Assembly: GCF_002902305.1 (NCBI RefSeq)
Contig: NZ_PPPX01000001.1
Location: forward strand, 264,462-328,461
Length of the DNA stretch: 64,000 bases
Direction of reading: 5' to 3'
DNA from: Staphylococcus argensis
Lineage (GTDB): Bacteria; Bacillota; Bacilli; Staphylococcales; Staphylococcaceae
The notes beneath the pieces were generated by a model. It was not told where the DNA came from, ran no database searches, and saw nothing but the letters and a program-made list of their open reading frames with translations. Below are positions 23,188-31,940 of this stretch, in pieces (positions within the stretch are counted from its first letter, which is position 1; each line of letters starts with the position of its first letter). The translations under genes and the position numbers were made by a program.

Positions 23188-23543
23188 AGGTATGTATAAA
23201 GAATATTTTGAATACGCAACGTTTTGTAATAGCGTCGAGTAGCTTAACTATTAGTTTTCTCGGCGTTTTTATTTTTGTTTAAAATTCTGTCACAATTTAT
23301 AAAAGTACATAATATTAAGTGTGTATACCTTTATTTTTTTGAAAGTCAATAACTATTTTATGTCTTTAAAAGGCGCCATAAAAGGATTTTAAAATTACTT
23401 GTGAAAAACTTCACAATATTGACAACAATTATAAACATTTACTGTTGTAAGTGCTTTCTTAAAATAATAGAATATATATGCAATGAGAGATTAATATAAT
23501 ACAAAGCAATATTATATTACTTTTGGAAAAGAGGTTATGGGAA
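23188..23543. promoter_or_regulatory. Intergenic region upstream of the pfoR–sdaA operon
   Basis: An imperfect terminator (GCGTCGAG…CTCGGCG, TTTTTATTTTT) lies at about 23233–23276. The following about 250 bp are very AT-rich; TGTAAGTGCTTTCTT at 23446 is a weak resemblance to a CcpA cre site. I cannot place a promoter firmly. Confidence 0.4.
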
Positions 23544-24578
23544 ATGGATATCGTTTTAGGGATAGGAACGTTGCTTGTCGTACTATTGGCGATGACATTA
23601 TTTTTAAACTTTGCGCCATTTGGTAAAGAAGGATTACAAGCACTCTCGGGAGCTGCTTGTTCGACAATGCTACCACAAGCGTTTCTTAGTTATGCATTAG
23701 GTGAAATCTTTCATATTACATTCTTAAAGGATATTGGTGATTTAGCTGGGAGTTTAACTGGTGTCGCAGTTGGTATTCTAACTTGCTTAAACTTAGGCAT
23801 ATCACCAGTTTTTGCTGTTATCGTAGGTTTAGTACTTAAGGACTTCCAATTATTACCTGCGTTCATAGCAGCGTATTTAGTTGCGTTTGGATTGAAATAT
23901 ATTCAGAAGAAAGTACCAGAAGGATTAGATTTAATTGTAGTTATCTTACTCGCACCGGCAATTGCTTACGGAATTGCTAAGCTCATTAGCCCAGGAGTAA
24001 TTGCTGTACTACATCAAATCGGTAGTGCGGTTACTGCAGTAGGTCAGAACAACCCTTACGCATTAGCTGTCATCCTTGGATTAATTATTCCAGTAACGGG
24101 TATGACACCACTAAGTTCAATGGTATTAGCAACATTGCTTGGATTGACAAGTACACCAATGGCGATTGGTGCTATCACTTGTATGGGTGCATCTTTCGTC
24201 AACTTCGTGCTCTTCAAAGAGCTTAAGATTGGCGGCCCATCTAAAGCATTCGCCGTTGCCATTGAACCGTTGACACAAATAGATATCATAGCGAAGTATC
24301 CACTTCAGCTCTATGGTACAAACGCTATTATTGGCGTAGTCAACGCAATTATTGTTACAGTGAGTGGGTTGGTTCTTAACACTCCAGGTATGGCTACACC
24401 GATTGCAGGCCCTGTCGTTTTATTCGGCTTCAACGAGCCTGTTAAAATAGTTATTACGTTAGTAATCGTTGCAGTTGTAAGTATTATATTAAGTCTTATC
24501 ATTGGTAAGTTAATTAAAAAACTTAACTTGTCTAAACTCAACTTCAAAACGCCTAAATTAAATAAACAAGCAAATTAA
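23544..24578 (+). CDS. PfoR-type membrane protein (PTS_EIIC_2 family)
   Basis: A 344-residue integral membrane protein starting at ATG 23544 (RBS AAGAGG), with about ten hydrophobic segments and a lysine-rich C-terminal tail. It resembles the EIIC-like PfoR proteins. In S. aureus a pfoR-like gene also precedes sdaAB and sdaAA. No EIIA or EIIB domain is present. Its coupling to serine deaminase suggests a role in serine entry or sensing rather than sugar phosphotransfer; this is inference. Confidence 0.8.
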   Translation: MDIVLGIGTLLVVLLAMTLFLNFAPFGKEGLQALSGAACSTMLPQAFLSYALGEIFHITFLKDIGDLAGSLTGVAVGILTCLNLGISPVFAVIVGLVLKDFQLLPAFIAAYLVAFGLKYIQKKVPEGLDLIVVILLAPAIAYGIAKLISPGVIAVLHQIGSAVTAVGQNNPYALAVILGLIIPVTGMTPLSSMVLATLLGLTSTPMAIGAITCMGASFVNFVLFKELKIGGPSKAFAVAIEPLTQIDIIAKYPLQLYGTNAIIGVVNAIIVTVSGLVLNTPGMATPIAGPVVLFGFNEPVKIVITLVIVAVVSIILSLIIGKLIKKLNLSKLNFKTPKLNKQAN

Positions 24579-24595
24579 GGAGATGTAATGTCGTT

Positions 24596-25273
24596 ATGGC
24601 ACGCACACAAGATTTTAAAAGTGCATTTGATATCATCGGACCAAAGATGATTGGTCCATCAAGTTCACACACAGCAGGTGCAGTCAAAATCGGTAACGCA
24701 TTAAGAGAAGTCTTACAACATGAACCAGAGAACTTAGAAGTACATTATTATGAATCATTTGCAGCTACACACCAAGGACATGGTACAGACTTAGCAATCG
24801 TTGGTGGTGCGCTTGGTTTCACAACATTTGACGAGCGTATTCCAGAATCAACAAAGATTGCTGAGAAAGATGGTATCAAAGTCGATATCATCGAAGAGTC
24901 AGGTCACAGCTTAGGTGAACATCCTAACTGTGCATTGCTTAAAGCAGATGCTGGTGATCGTCACGTTGAGGTCAACGGTATCTCAATCGGTGGGGGAACA
25001 ATCAAGATTAAGAGTATCCATGTGAATGGATTATGTATCTTAATGAATCACGGTTTACCAATCTTAGTTATTGACGGGGATTCAGATATTGCATCAATCA
25101 ACCACCTTATCAACGATTTAATCGATAAAGACGTAGACATTAACGAAGAAATCAAGACAATTCATAAAGATGGATGCTTACTTGCACTTCATCTCAACAA
25201 AGATATGAAATCTGACTTGCTAGAGCAAATGCGAGACAAATACAGTAACTTGAACTTCTCATACGTACATTAG
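24596..25273 (+). CDS. sdaAB: L-serine dehydratase, iron-sulfur-dependent, beta subunit
   Basis: A 225-residue subunit of the [4Fe-4S] enzyme that turns L-serine into pyruvate and ammonia. It has the signature MIGPSSSHTAGAV near residue 20, an EHPNCALLK segment, and a C-terminal ACT-like portion (IKSIHVNGLCILMNHGLPIL). The alpha subunit follows after 15 bp. The two-subunit form is typical of Firmicutes. Confidence 0.95.
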   Translation: MARTQDFKSAFDIIGPKMIGPSSSHTAGAVKIGNALREVLQHEPENLEVHYYESFAATHQGHGTDLAIVGGALGFTTFDERIPESTKIAEKDGIKVDIIEESGHSLGEHPNCALLKADAGDRHVEVNGISIGGGTIKIKSIHVNGLCILMNHGLPILVIDGDSDIASINHLINDLIDKDVDINEEIKTIHKDGCLLALHLNKDMKSDLLEQMRDKYSNLNFSYVH

Positions 25274-25288
25274 AAAGGGTGTATTTAC

Positions 25289-26188
25289 ATGTTTGATACG
25301 ATGCAAGAAATAATAGAGTATGCAGAACAACATCAAACAACATTCGCTGAAATGATGATTCAACAAGAAATGGATAGACAAGAAACTTCTAGAGAGGACG
25401 TTCGTGAACAGATGAAGACGAACCTAGAAGTTATGCGTGACGGCGTAAAAAGAGGGACTACTGGAGAAGGCGTTAAAAGTGTAACGGGCTACACTGGTCA
25501 AGACGCTATTAAACTCCAAAAATATCGTGAAGAAAATCATGCATTAGCGGGCAATGAAATGATGGACGCTGTCAAAGGTGCCGTTGCAACTAACGAAGTT
25601 AACGCAGCGATGGGTATTATCTGTGCCACACCAACAGCAGGTTCGTCAGGTACGATTCCAGGCGTTATTTTTAAACTTGAAAAAACACATGACTTAACTG
25701 AAGATCAACTTATCGACTTCCTATTTGCTTCAGCACTTGTAGGTAAAGTTATCGCTAATAACGGTAGTGTGGCAGGTGCGACAGGTGGTTGCCAAGCTGA
25801 AGTAGGTTCAGCATCAGCTATGGCGGCAGCAGCTGCAACACAAGTTACAGGTGGCTCACCACAACAAGCAGGTCACGCAATGGCCTTAGCAATCAGTAAC
25901 TTACTTGGTCTTGTATGTGACCCAGTAGGTGGCTTAGTTGAGATTCCATGTGTTATGCGTAACGCAATCGGTTCAGGTAACGCATTAATTTCTGCCGACC
26001 TTGCACTCGCTGGCGTTGAAAGTCGTATCCCAGTTGACGAAGTAATTGAAGCTATGGATAAAATTGGTCGTAACTTACCTTCTTCTCTTCGTGAAACTGG
26101 TATGGGTGGCTTAGCCGGTACACCAACAGGTCAAGAAATTAAACGTAAAATCTTTGGTGAAGCTGAAGAAAAAAGTAAATCTCATTAA
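25289..26188 (+). CDS. sdaAA: L-serine dehydratase, iron-sulfur-dependent, alpha subunit
   Basis: A 299-residue catalytic subunit. Candidate cluster-ligand cysteines lie in ICATPTAGSSGTIPG, GATGGCQAEVGSASAMA and LVCDPVGGLVEIPCVM. It is the last gene of the pfoR–sdaAB–sdaAA operon, which lets the cell burn serine to pyruvate. The RBS is AAAGGG. A perfect hairpin follows at 26251. Confidence 0.96.
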   Translation: MFDTMQEIIEYAEQHQTTFAEMMIQQEMDRQETSREDVREQMKTNLEVMRDGVKRGTTGEGVKSVTGYTGQDAIKLQKYREENHALAGNEMMDAVKGAVATNEVNAAMGIICATPTAGSSGTIPGVIFKLEKTHDLTEDQLIDFLFASALVGKVIANNGSVAGATGGCQAEVGSASAMAAAAATQVTGGSPQQAGHAMALAISNLLGLVCDPVGGLVEIPCVMRNAIGSGNALISADLALAGVESRIPVDEVIEAMDKIGRNLPSSLRETGMGGLAGTPTGQEIKRKIFGEAEEKSKSH

Positions 26189-26250
26189 TTAGTAAGATAA
26201 AGTCAAAGTAAGAGAATGTTATAATATTCAGAAAAAATATTGCAAATTTG

Positions 26251-26293
26251 CACCCCATCCACTAAAATATCCTTAAAGGGAGTGGATGGGGTG
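26251..26293 (+). terminator. Perfect 13-bp hairpin after sdaAA
   Basis: CACCCCATCCACT and AGTGGATGGGGTG are exact inverted repeats with a 17-nt loop. The tail is only moderately T-rich. The 3' arm contains the presumed ribosome site and GTG start of the following small gene, so it may act as a terminator, as a translation lock, or as both. Confidence 0.65.
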
Positions 26294-26473
26294 TTTATTA
26301 AATTTGGATTTCTGTGTATCTTATTAGTGATTAGCAGCATGATAACAATGTATTGGACACATGAGGGGACGTGGCCAAATCGACTTTTCAAATCATTCTC
26401 GTTAAGTATAATTATTGTGTTTTTATATCACTATTTAAGATTTTTGATAGATTTAAACAAAAAGAGAAGCTGA
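26291..26473 (+). CDS. Small membrane protein
   Basis: A 60-residue protein with two membrane segments (about 5–20 and 37–52) and a basic end (NKKRS). I take GTG 26291, with AAGGGAG upstream, rather than the longer frame from 26240, which would start before the hairpin. I do not recognise the family. The start is buried in the hairpin stem. Confidence 0.5.
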   Translation: MFIKFGFLCILLVISSMITMYWTHEGTWPNRLFKSFSLSIIIVFLYHYLRFLIDLNKKRS

Positions 26474-26514
26474 TCCTCATTTCTTCTTTTGAAGTATGGG
26501 GACCAGCTTTTTTG
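26466..26514. terminator. Convergent terminator
   Basis: AAGCTGATCCTCAT and ATGGGGACCAGCTT form an imperfect stem followed by TTTTT, between two convergent genes. Confidence 0.7.
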
Positions 26515-26532
26515 AGTGCTGACGCATTTCGA

Positions 26533-27372
26533 TTATGAATTGTCTTGTTGGTCATTGTTTTGAGCGCTGCGATTAGAATTTGACTGTTGGTTCTGTTGAC
26601 CTTGTTGTTCTTTTTGATGTTGTTGCCACAATTGGTTTTGACGACGAGCAGCTCTTGTTTGCGCATCTTGTGCATGAGATTGATTCTGTTGTGCGCCGTT
26701 TTGACTTGAGCCGTTATTGTTTGAATTGTTGGCATTGCTAGAGTTGTTAGAGTTGCCGTTATTTTGACTACTGCTGTTATCAGATTTAGGTTGCTGTTGT
26801 CTTTGTTGTTGTTTATTAGCCTGTTGTTTTTGTTGAGCATTATCTGAAGCATTATTGTCTTTATTAGAATTTGAATCTTTTTGGGATTTGTCATTTTTAT
26901 CTGAAGTTGATTTCTTAGGTTTAGGATTATTTGTTTTTTGTCGGGCTTGTTGATTTTGCTGAGCTTGTGGTTGGCGTTGTTGCTGTCTTTGTTGCGTTTG
27001 CTGTTGTGCATTATTGTAGTTGGCTTGAGCGTTGTTATTTCGCTGGTCTTGTACTTGACCATTTTGGTTAGCTGATTGATCTTGTTTGTTTTTTTCCTTG
27101 TCTTTATTGCTGTCGTGATCTTTGTCTTTTTTCTTATCTGAGTCATCTTTGTCCGCTTTTTTATCTTTCTGCTGTTCTTCTTTGTGCTTATCAGCCAAAC
27201 GTTCTTGCCCTTTGTTCGAATGATCAACAAAGGCGAAAATCGCAAAGGCTAAGCCACATAATAGAAGTAAAACGATAATAGTGCTGACTATCTTAGCACC
27301 TGTACTCATTTTCTTCTTTGTTTCTCTTGTCAAATTACGATTTTGGTCTTTGTGTTGTTGGCGATTCGACAT
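26533..27372 (-). CDS. Membrane-anchored Q/N-rich low-complexity protein
   Basis: A 279-residue protein. A basic N-terminus is followed by one membrane segment (about 28–50, IVSTIIVLLLLCGLAFAIF). A charged Lys/Asp/Glu region comes next, then about 180 residues very rich in Gln, Asn and Ser. The topology suggests an anchored protein with a disordered extracytoplasmic tail. It has no catalytic motif and no sorting signal. It may be a wall-spanning or divisome-associated protein; I assign no function. Its composition differs sharply from the neighbouring genes. Confidence 0.7.
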   Translation of the reverse strand: MSNRQQHKDQNRNLTRETKKKMSTGAKIVSTIIVLLLLCGLAFAIFAFVDHSNKGQERLADKHKEEQQKDKKADKDDSDKKKDKDHDSNKDKEKNKQDQSANQNGQVQDQRNNNAQANYNNAQQQTQQRQQQRQPQAQQNQQARQKTNNPKPKKSTSDKNDKSQKDSNSNKDNNASDNAQQKQQANKQQQRQQQPKSDNSSSQNNGNSNNSSNANNSNNNGSSQNGAQQNQSHAQDAQTRAARRQNQLWQQHQKEQQGQQNQQSNSNRSAQNNDQQDNS

Positions 27373-27599
27373 TCATTTTCCCCCGCTTTGGTATAATTAC
27401 TAATAGCAAGATTGCCAGTTGCGCTACGTCTTAAACGTAAATCTGCTTAATATAGCTATTTGTCATCTAAATTTAATGAAACTGATTTCTTAAAGATATT
27501 AATATAGTTAACTTAATAGTAAGCTAAACATAAGATGACTTTCAACTTCTTTGTATAAATCAATAGTTGCTGATAATAAATAATAGAGAAGGTGAGTAA

Positions 27600-27764
27600 T
27601 TGAAGTTATTTTTCGAAGAGCATGACCAAAATCAACGTAAGTCTTTACGTAAAATGATGAAAGTACATGACGAACAAGAAACTCCGAGTCATAAATGGGT
27701 TCCGTACCTCATAGGTGGTATTATTCTCATCATTGCAGGTAGTGCCTATTATTTATTCGGTTAA
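27600..27764 (+). CDS. Small single-span membrane protein
   Basis: A 54-residue protein starting at TTG 27600 behind GAGAAGGTGAG. Its soluble N-terminus is rich in charged residues (FFEEHDQNQRKSLRK), and one C-terminal membrane helix (VPYLIGGIILIIAGSAYYLF) follows. It is divergent from the Q/N-rich gene. I do not know the function. Confidence 0.6.
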   Translation: MKLFFEEHDQNQRKSLRKMMKVHDEQETPSHKWVPYLIGGIILIIAGSAYYLFG

Positions 27765-27919
27765 AAGTGAAGCGCATATATCAATCACTCAAAGTAAGTT
27801 GTAGAGTATAATGACGTTAGAGTTGATGTTTGACTTTTACCTTACATAACAGAAGTGTTTTCCATAATAAAGAACGGGAATTATAAAATAATGAGTAGAA
27901 AGATGAAAGAGGTGTTGTT

Positions 27920-28816
27920 ATGCAACGTTACCTATTTACCGGCGGAACTGGAATGGTCGGTTCAGCGATTGTAGAACGCGTGAAAGCACAAGGCCACCAC
28001 ATTACGATACTCACGCGTCAAGATAAAGAGAGTCACGATGCACAAATCGACTATATTAACTGGTCTAAGGACGGTTGGGAGCAACAAGTACCTGACATTG
28101 ATGTCGTAGTTAACCTTGCTGGTGCGAGCTTGATGCAACGTTGGACGAAAGAGAATAAACAATCCATCATGCTCAGTCGTATGAAGAGTACTGAAGCGCT
28201 ATATGAGCTATTTGCGAATCGCAAACAACGCCCTGATGTGCTGTTTAATGCGAGTGCAGTAGGTGCCTACCCACCTGATACGAATTACACTTATACAGAA
28301 GAATACCGTACGTTACCATTTGATTTCCTATCTGACGTCGTTTATCAATGGGAGCGTCATGCACGTAAATTTGAAGCGTTAGGTACACGTGTCATCATGG
28401 GTCGTTTCGGAATTATCCTTTCTGATCAAGGTGGATCACTGCCACTCATGACGATGCCTTATAAATACTTTGTAGGCGGTAAACTAGGTTCTGGTCGTCA
28501 ATGGTATTCATGGATTCACATCGACGATCTTGTACGAGGTGCGCTACATGTTATTGAGGATGATAGTGCAGAGGGCGTGTTCAATATGACCGCGCCGATG
28601 CCAGAACGTCAGAACTTGTTTGGCTATACGCTAGGTCGTGTGATGAATCGTCCTCACTACACTTGGGTGCCTGCTATCGCGATGAAAGTTGTGATGGGTC
28701 AAATGGCTACGGTTGTGTTAGATACGCAAAAAGTGTTGCCGAATAAATTACAAGCACACGGCTTTAACTTTAAATATTCTAACTTGAAAGTAGCGCTAGA
28801 AGATTTATTAGGATAA
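27920..28816 (+). CDS. TIGR01777-family NAD-dependent epimerase/dehydratase-like protein
   Basis: A 298-residue SDR-type protein of the YfcH family. It has the nucleotide-binding [15 protein letters not shown] at the N-terminus, [20 protein letters not shown], and the C-terminal DUF1731-like end ([21 protein letters not shown]). The physiological substrate of the family is not established. The RBS is AAAGAGGTG. It is monocistronic, with a strong terminator after it. Confidence 0.92.
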   Translation: MQRYLFTGGTGMVGSAIVERVKAQGHHITILTRQDKESHDAQIDYINWSKDGWEQQVPDIDVVVNLAGASLMQRWTKENKQSIMLSRMKSTEALYELFANRKQRPDVLFNASAVGAYPPDTNYTYTEEYRTLPFDFLSDVVYQWERHARKFEALGTRVIMGRFGIILSDQGGSLPLMTMPYKYFVGGKLGSGRQWYSWIHIDDLVRGALHVIEDDSAEGVFNMTAPMPERQNLFGYTLGRVMNRPHYTWVPAIAMKVVMGQMATVVLDTQKVLPNKLQAHGFNFKYSNLKVALEDLLG

Positions 28817-28865
28817 AGTGTAAAATTCGGTAGGTTGAACGGAGACGATTCGCTATATTAGTTGT

Positions 28866-28908
28866 GAAAAAAGCTACTTCCCTGTGATTAGTGGGGAAGT
28901 AGCTTTGT
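28866..28908. terminator. Terminator after the epimerase gene
   Basis: AAGCTACTTCCC and GGGGAAGTAGCTT with a T-rich tail; the A-tract on the other side lets it serve both strands. Confidence 0.88.
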
Positions 28909-28954
28909 GTTGTATTGAGGAAGTTTTAAAATTAAAATTGGTTAGTTTTGAGTA

Positions 28955-29872
28955 TTAGTTATTCTCGTCTGCGCTATTTTCAATTTCTTGAGTAGAATCG
29001 CTTTGTTGGGAGTCATTTTGGTTGGCGTTTTCTTGTTGGGAATCTTCTTGGGTGTCTTTATTGGAGTTAGGCGGCTCATTTTTATTTTCTTTATCGTCGT
29101 CCTCAGCTGTAGTGTCATTATTGTTATTTTGTTTATCATTAGTGTCCTCTGAGTTGTTTGGGGCTTTGTTTGGTTCCTCTTGGTTACTAGGGTTTGATTT
29201 ATTTTTATTTTCGTTGGAACTATTAGTGTTTTTCTCATCATTTTTAGAATTAGAAGTGTTGTTATAGCCAAGTATTTCATCTACTTTTTGTTGATTATCT
29301 ATTCCTCCTTTTTCTGAAAAAGCATTAGGATGTTGATTTGCATACTTTTTAATCTTGTTGTATTCATTTGGTTTGTATTTCTTAATTATGTCGTCATCAA
29401 GTTTATTCACTACGAGAGATGTACGTAGATGATTTTCAGCTCGCTTTCTTTCTTCGTCTTCACTATTGTCATTTTTGACAGTTACAATTTCTCCACTTGA
29501 ACTATCTATTATAGCTAAACTTTGTATTGGATATCCTGTAGCATCTTTCCAAGGAAAAGAAACTTTATATTGTGTATTACTGCTACGTTCACTATCATAT
29601 TTAAAATATTCGCGAGGATAAACTGATTTATATTTATTATACGCAATCTGCTCAGCTTTCTCTGGAGTAATTCTTTCGTTTGTAGTACTTTGGTCGTTAG
29701 CTGAATTTTCATATTGGTTATTATTAGTATCTTTATTATTACTTTCTTTTTTATCCGCCTTTTCTTCTTTTTCGTATGACTTATTTTGGGAAGAACTTTT
29801 ATCATCGTCATTTCCGCCACAAGCTCCTAATACGAATATACCAGCTAAGGTTAATGCCAATAACTTTCGCAT
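28955..29872 (-). CDS. Lipoprotein with low-complexity acidic C-terminus
   Basis: A 305-residue lipoprotein. The signal peptide ends in lipobox LGAC (about 15–18), so Cys18 would be lipidated by Lgt. A disordered stretch follows, then a compact domain (about 65–200, EKAEQIAYNKYKSVYPREYF, YKVSFPWKD, SSSGEIVTVKND) that resembles PepSY-type folds. The last 100 residues are Asn/Glu/Asp/Ser-rich. It is the last clear host gene before the prophage. The function is unknown. Confidence 0.72.
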   Translation of the reverse strand: MRKLLALTLAGIFVLGACGGNDDDKSSSQNKSYEKEEKADKKESNNKDTNNNQYENSANDQSTTNERITPEKAEQIAYNKYKSVYPREYFKYDSERSSNTQYKVSFPWKDATGYPIQSLAIIDSSSGEIVTVKNDNSEDEERKRAENHLRTSLVVNKLDDDIIKKYKPNEYNKIKKYANQHPNAFSEKGGIDNQQKVDEILGYNNTSNSKNDEKNTNSSNENKNKSNPSNQEEPNKAPNNSEDTNDKQNNNNDTTAEDDDKENKNEPPNSNKDTQEDSQQENANQNDSQQSDSTQEIENSADENN

Positions 29873-30062
29873 TATAATACATCCTCCTAAAATATTATTT
29901 TTAATAGTTCGATTAATTATATTTTAGCATTAATAGTAAGTTGTTGAGAATGAGGGTATAAAGATTAAGTGAGAAGAATAGGATTTAACCAACTTAAACA
30001 ACAGGTGGTAGGATGATAAATATTTGATAGGAAGCCATGAAACTCTCATTTTACACAAACAA

Positions 30063-30105
30063 AAACCGACATCATCAGTCTCATAGGAACTGATAATATC
30101 GGCTT
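30063..30105 (-). terminator. Strong minus-strand terminator of a small transcript
   Basis: Read on the minus strand, GCCGATATTATCAG and CTGATGATGTCGGTTTTTG form a long stem with a T-run. It ends a short minus-strand RNA coming from about 30290. Confidence 0.7.
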
Positions 30106-30115
30106 CAAAGTGTAA

Positions 30116-30290
30116 TTACATCTCATAGATAAAAATGCTAGTAATCGCAATAGTAATACGACTATCAGCACTCATCAAACAACTTAGAATCATTTACTTC
30201 GGTGTACTAGACCGGAGAAACAACCAAGATAAGTAATCATCTACTATATGCCCCGATTAAATTCGGGGGTACCCTTTTCAGTTGTTATTA
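30116..30290 (-). ncRNA. Possible type I toxin–antitoxin-like small RNA locus
   Basis: A minus-strand transcript toward the strong terminator at 30063 could encode a 25-residue peptide (30116–30193, with an internal ATG at 30175) containing SRITIAITSIFIYEM. On the plus strand the perfect hairpin CCCCGA-TTAAAT-TCGGGG at about 30252–30269 looks like the end of an overlapping antisense RNA. Overlapping short RNAs, a tiny hydrophobic peptide and two strong terminators resemble SprA/SprG-type systems, but the peptide is not a clear match and the RBS is poor. It could be a degenerate copy. Confidence 0.3.
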
Positions 30291-30361
30291 TTATAGGCAC
30301 ATATACTGATTTTATCAAGTGATTAACGAATCACTTCAATAACAAGGACGTAAATCTTATA

Positions 30362-30541
30362 AGAGAAACAATTAAAAAACGCCTTGAAAGCGATATAAGT
30401 GGCTACCGTATTTATAAAGAAACAGGTATTTCTCAGAGTCGCATCTCTAATTTGAGAAACGGTCGCTATAAATTAGATAATTTAACATTTGCTAACGCAG
30501 AGAAACTCTATAATTACGTCATTCGATTTAATATAAAATAA
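30362..30541 (+). pseudogene. Small HTH-like ORF without a start codon
   Basis: The frame encodes about 60 residues (RETIKKRLESDISGYRIYKE, then SQSRISNLRNGRYKLDNLTF) that look like a small Cro-like or phage helix-turn-helix protein. No ATG, GTG or TTG lies in frame after the upstream stop. It may be a relic or use a rare start. It sits at the prophage left edge. Confidence 0.4.
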
Positions 30542-30791
30542 TAGACGGACAACAAGCGAATAACGTAATTTTAAAAACGCCAAAATGTTGTTCGTTTTTC
30601 GACCAAAATTTTAAATCGTATTTTTGTGTATTTGCACAGACATAAGAAAACCCCCGTTAATACGGGGGTTGAATCATTTGAGATAAATATATTTTTACGC
30701 ATTTTTACATAGATACCTCCTCGAAGGGAACTTACGTACCTTGTAACAAAGGTGTTTATAGGGTTTGAAGTCCCTAACGGGTCCCTAAAAA
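30542..30791. other. Presumed attL region and integrase terminator
   Basis: The 3' side of the integrase gene is where the left attachment core normally lies. On the minus strand AACCCCCGTATTAACGGGGGTTTTC (about 30648–30673) is a clear terminator. No repeat partner (attR) is visible in this window, so the att core cannot be defined. Confidence 0.5.
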
Positions 30792-31829
30792 TCACATTTC
30801 ACTTAATGCTTCTACTGCTTTATTATCTTCTTCAACAAATTTCTCTTCTAAAAGATGAGAGTATATTGAAGTAGTTATTGATATATTTTTATGTCCTAAT
30901 CGCTTGGAAATGTAATAGATAGATATACCTTTCGCTAGTAAATAAGAACAATGAGTATGTCGTATAGCATGTGAAGTTATCGGTGTAATACCTAATTTAA
31001 TGCACGCTTTTTTTAAAGCTTTATTAATAGCATTTGAAGTTAGAATTACGCCACCATGTTTAAATATATAACCATCATAGCTAATAATCATATCGTCAAT
31101 AACACTAACTATATGTTGCATATCTTTTTTAGCGATAGTAACGTATCTAGGCGATGAATCTGTTTTATGTTCGTCAATGTATATTTGATTTTTAATTTGA
31201 TCTATATGTTGCACTTTCATATACTTAACTCCACTAATACGACAACCTGTACAAATCATGATATATAGAGCTAATCCTGAACGTGAATCAGAATTTTTGA
31301 AATGCTCTTTAAGCGCTTCATACTCATAGATAGTGACATATTTTTCACTTTCTTTTTTTGTTTCTTTACCTGCTTTGTAATTCACTTTATAAGTGGGGTT
31401 CTTATTAATCAATCCATCGTATATAGCATCATTCAATGCAGAACGAATTACGCCATTAGTTTTACGTATTGTTTCCTTAGCGTGATTTTTAGAAAAGTCA
31501 TTAATAAATTTTTGATATACTTGTCTGTTTAAATCTGTAAGCCTCATATTACCTATTTTATGATTTTTTAAATGTTGTAAAGTAAATTTATAATGACGGT
31601 AAGTAGTAGGTGCCACTACGGGTTCTTTATAAGTTTCGCACCAATTTCTAAAATAGTCTTTTAACGTCAAGGCACTATCGAAATTATATCCTTGACGCAA
31701 TTCATTCAATTTATCCAGTCCTGCTGAATTCGCCTCACGTTTAGTTTTAAAACCTTTCTTTCGATAACGTTTCCCTTCGTATTTGAATTCGTATTGCCAT
31801 TTTTTGCCATCATAACAACGTGTTCGCAT
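30792..31829 (-). CDS. int: Prophage tyrosine-family integrase
   Basis: A 345-residue site-specific recombinase. An N-terminal AP2-like arm-binding segment (KKWQYEFKYEGKRYRKKGFK) is followed by a SAM-like core-binding domain (about 60–160). The catalytic domain has Arg in CTGCRISG, the HAIRHTH box, and LGHKNISITTSIYSH with the nucleophilic Tyr. The start has a strong RBS (AAGGGGGG). It lies at the left prophage end, facing outward. The residues needed for activity all look present. Confidence 0.95.
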   Translation of the reverse strand: MRTRCYDGKKWQYEFKYEGKRYRKKGFKTKREANSAGLDKLNELRQGYNFDSALTLKDYFRNWCETYKEPVVAPTTYRHYKFTLQHLKNHKIGNMRLTDLNRQVYQKFINDFSKNHAKETIRKTNGVIRSALNDAIYDGLINKNPTYKVNYKAGKETKKESEKYVTIYEYEALKEHFKNSDSRSGLALYIMICTGCRISGVKYMKVQHIDQIKNQIYIDEHKTDSSPRYVTIAKKDMQHIVSVIDDMIISYDGYIFKHGGVILTSNAINKALKKACIKLGITPITSHAIRHTHCSYLLAKGISIYYISKRLGHKNISITTSIYSHLLEEKFVEEDNKAVEALSEM

Positions 31830-31855
31830 ACTGTCCCCCCCTTAAAAAAAGATAA

Positions 31856-31895
31856 AAAATAATAAGGGAAGCGACAACGACTCCCCTTATTGGTG
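31856..31895 (-). terminator. Terminator between the prophage lipoprotein and int
   Basis: On the minus strand AATAAGGGGAG and CTTCCCTTATT form a stem followed by ATTTTTTATC. Confidence 0.8.
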
Positions 31896-31940
31896 TTTTC
31901 TCACTTTCATTAACTGATTTTTTTCGGTAGATGAGGAGTT

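Noticed and set aside
29022-29267. Hydrophobic + strand ORF opposite the lipoprotein tail
   Set aside because: It is a shadow of the Asn/Glu-rich low-complexity coding on the other strand and has no RBS.
28942-29280. Lys/Thr-rich minus ORF inside the lipoprotein gene
   Set aside because: It is a frame shadow of low-complexity sequence.
30651-30673. Palindrome taken as an attachment core
   Set aside because: It is a good rho-independent terminator for int on the minus strand; no second copy is present to support an att repeat.
30571-30795. Minus-strand 74-residue ORF behind the integrase
   Set aside because: It spans the terminator and has no family features; an RBS exists but leads to ATG-TAA.
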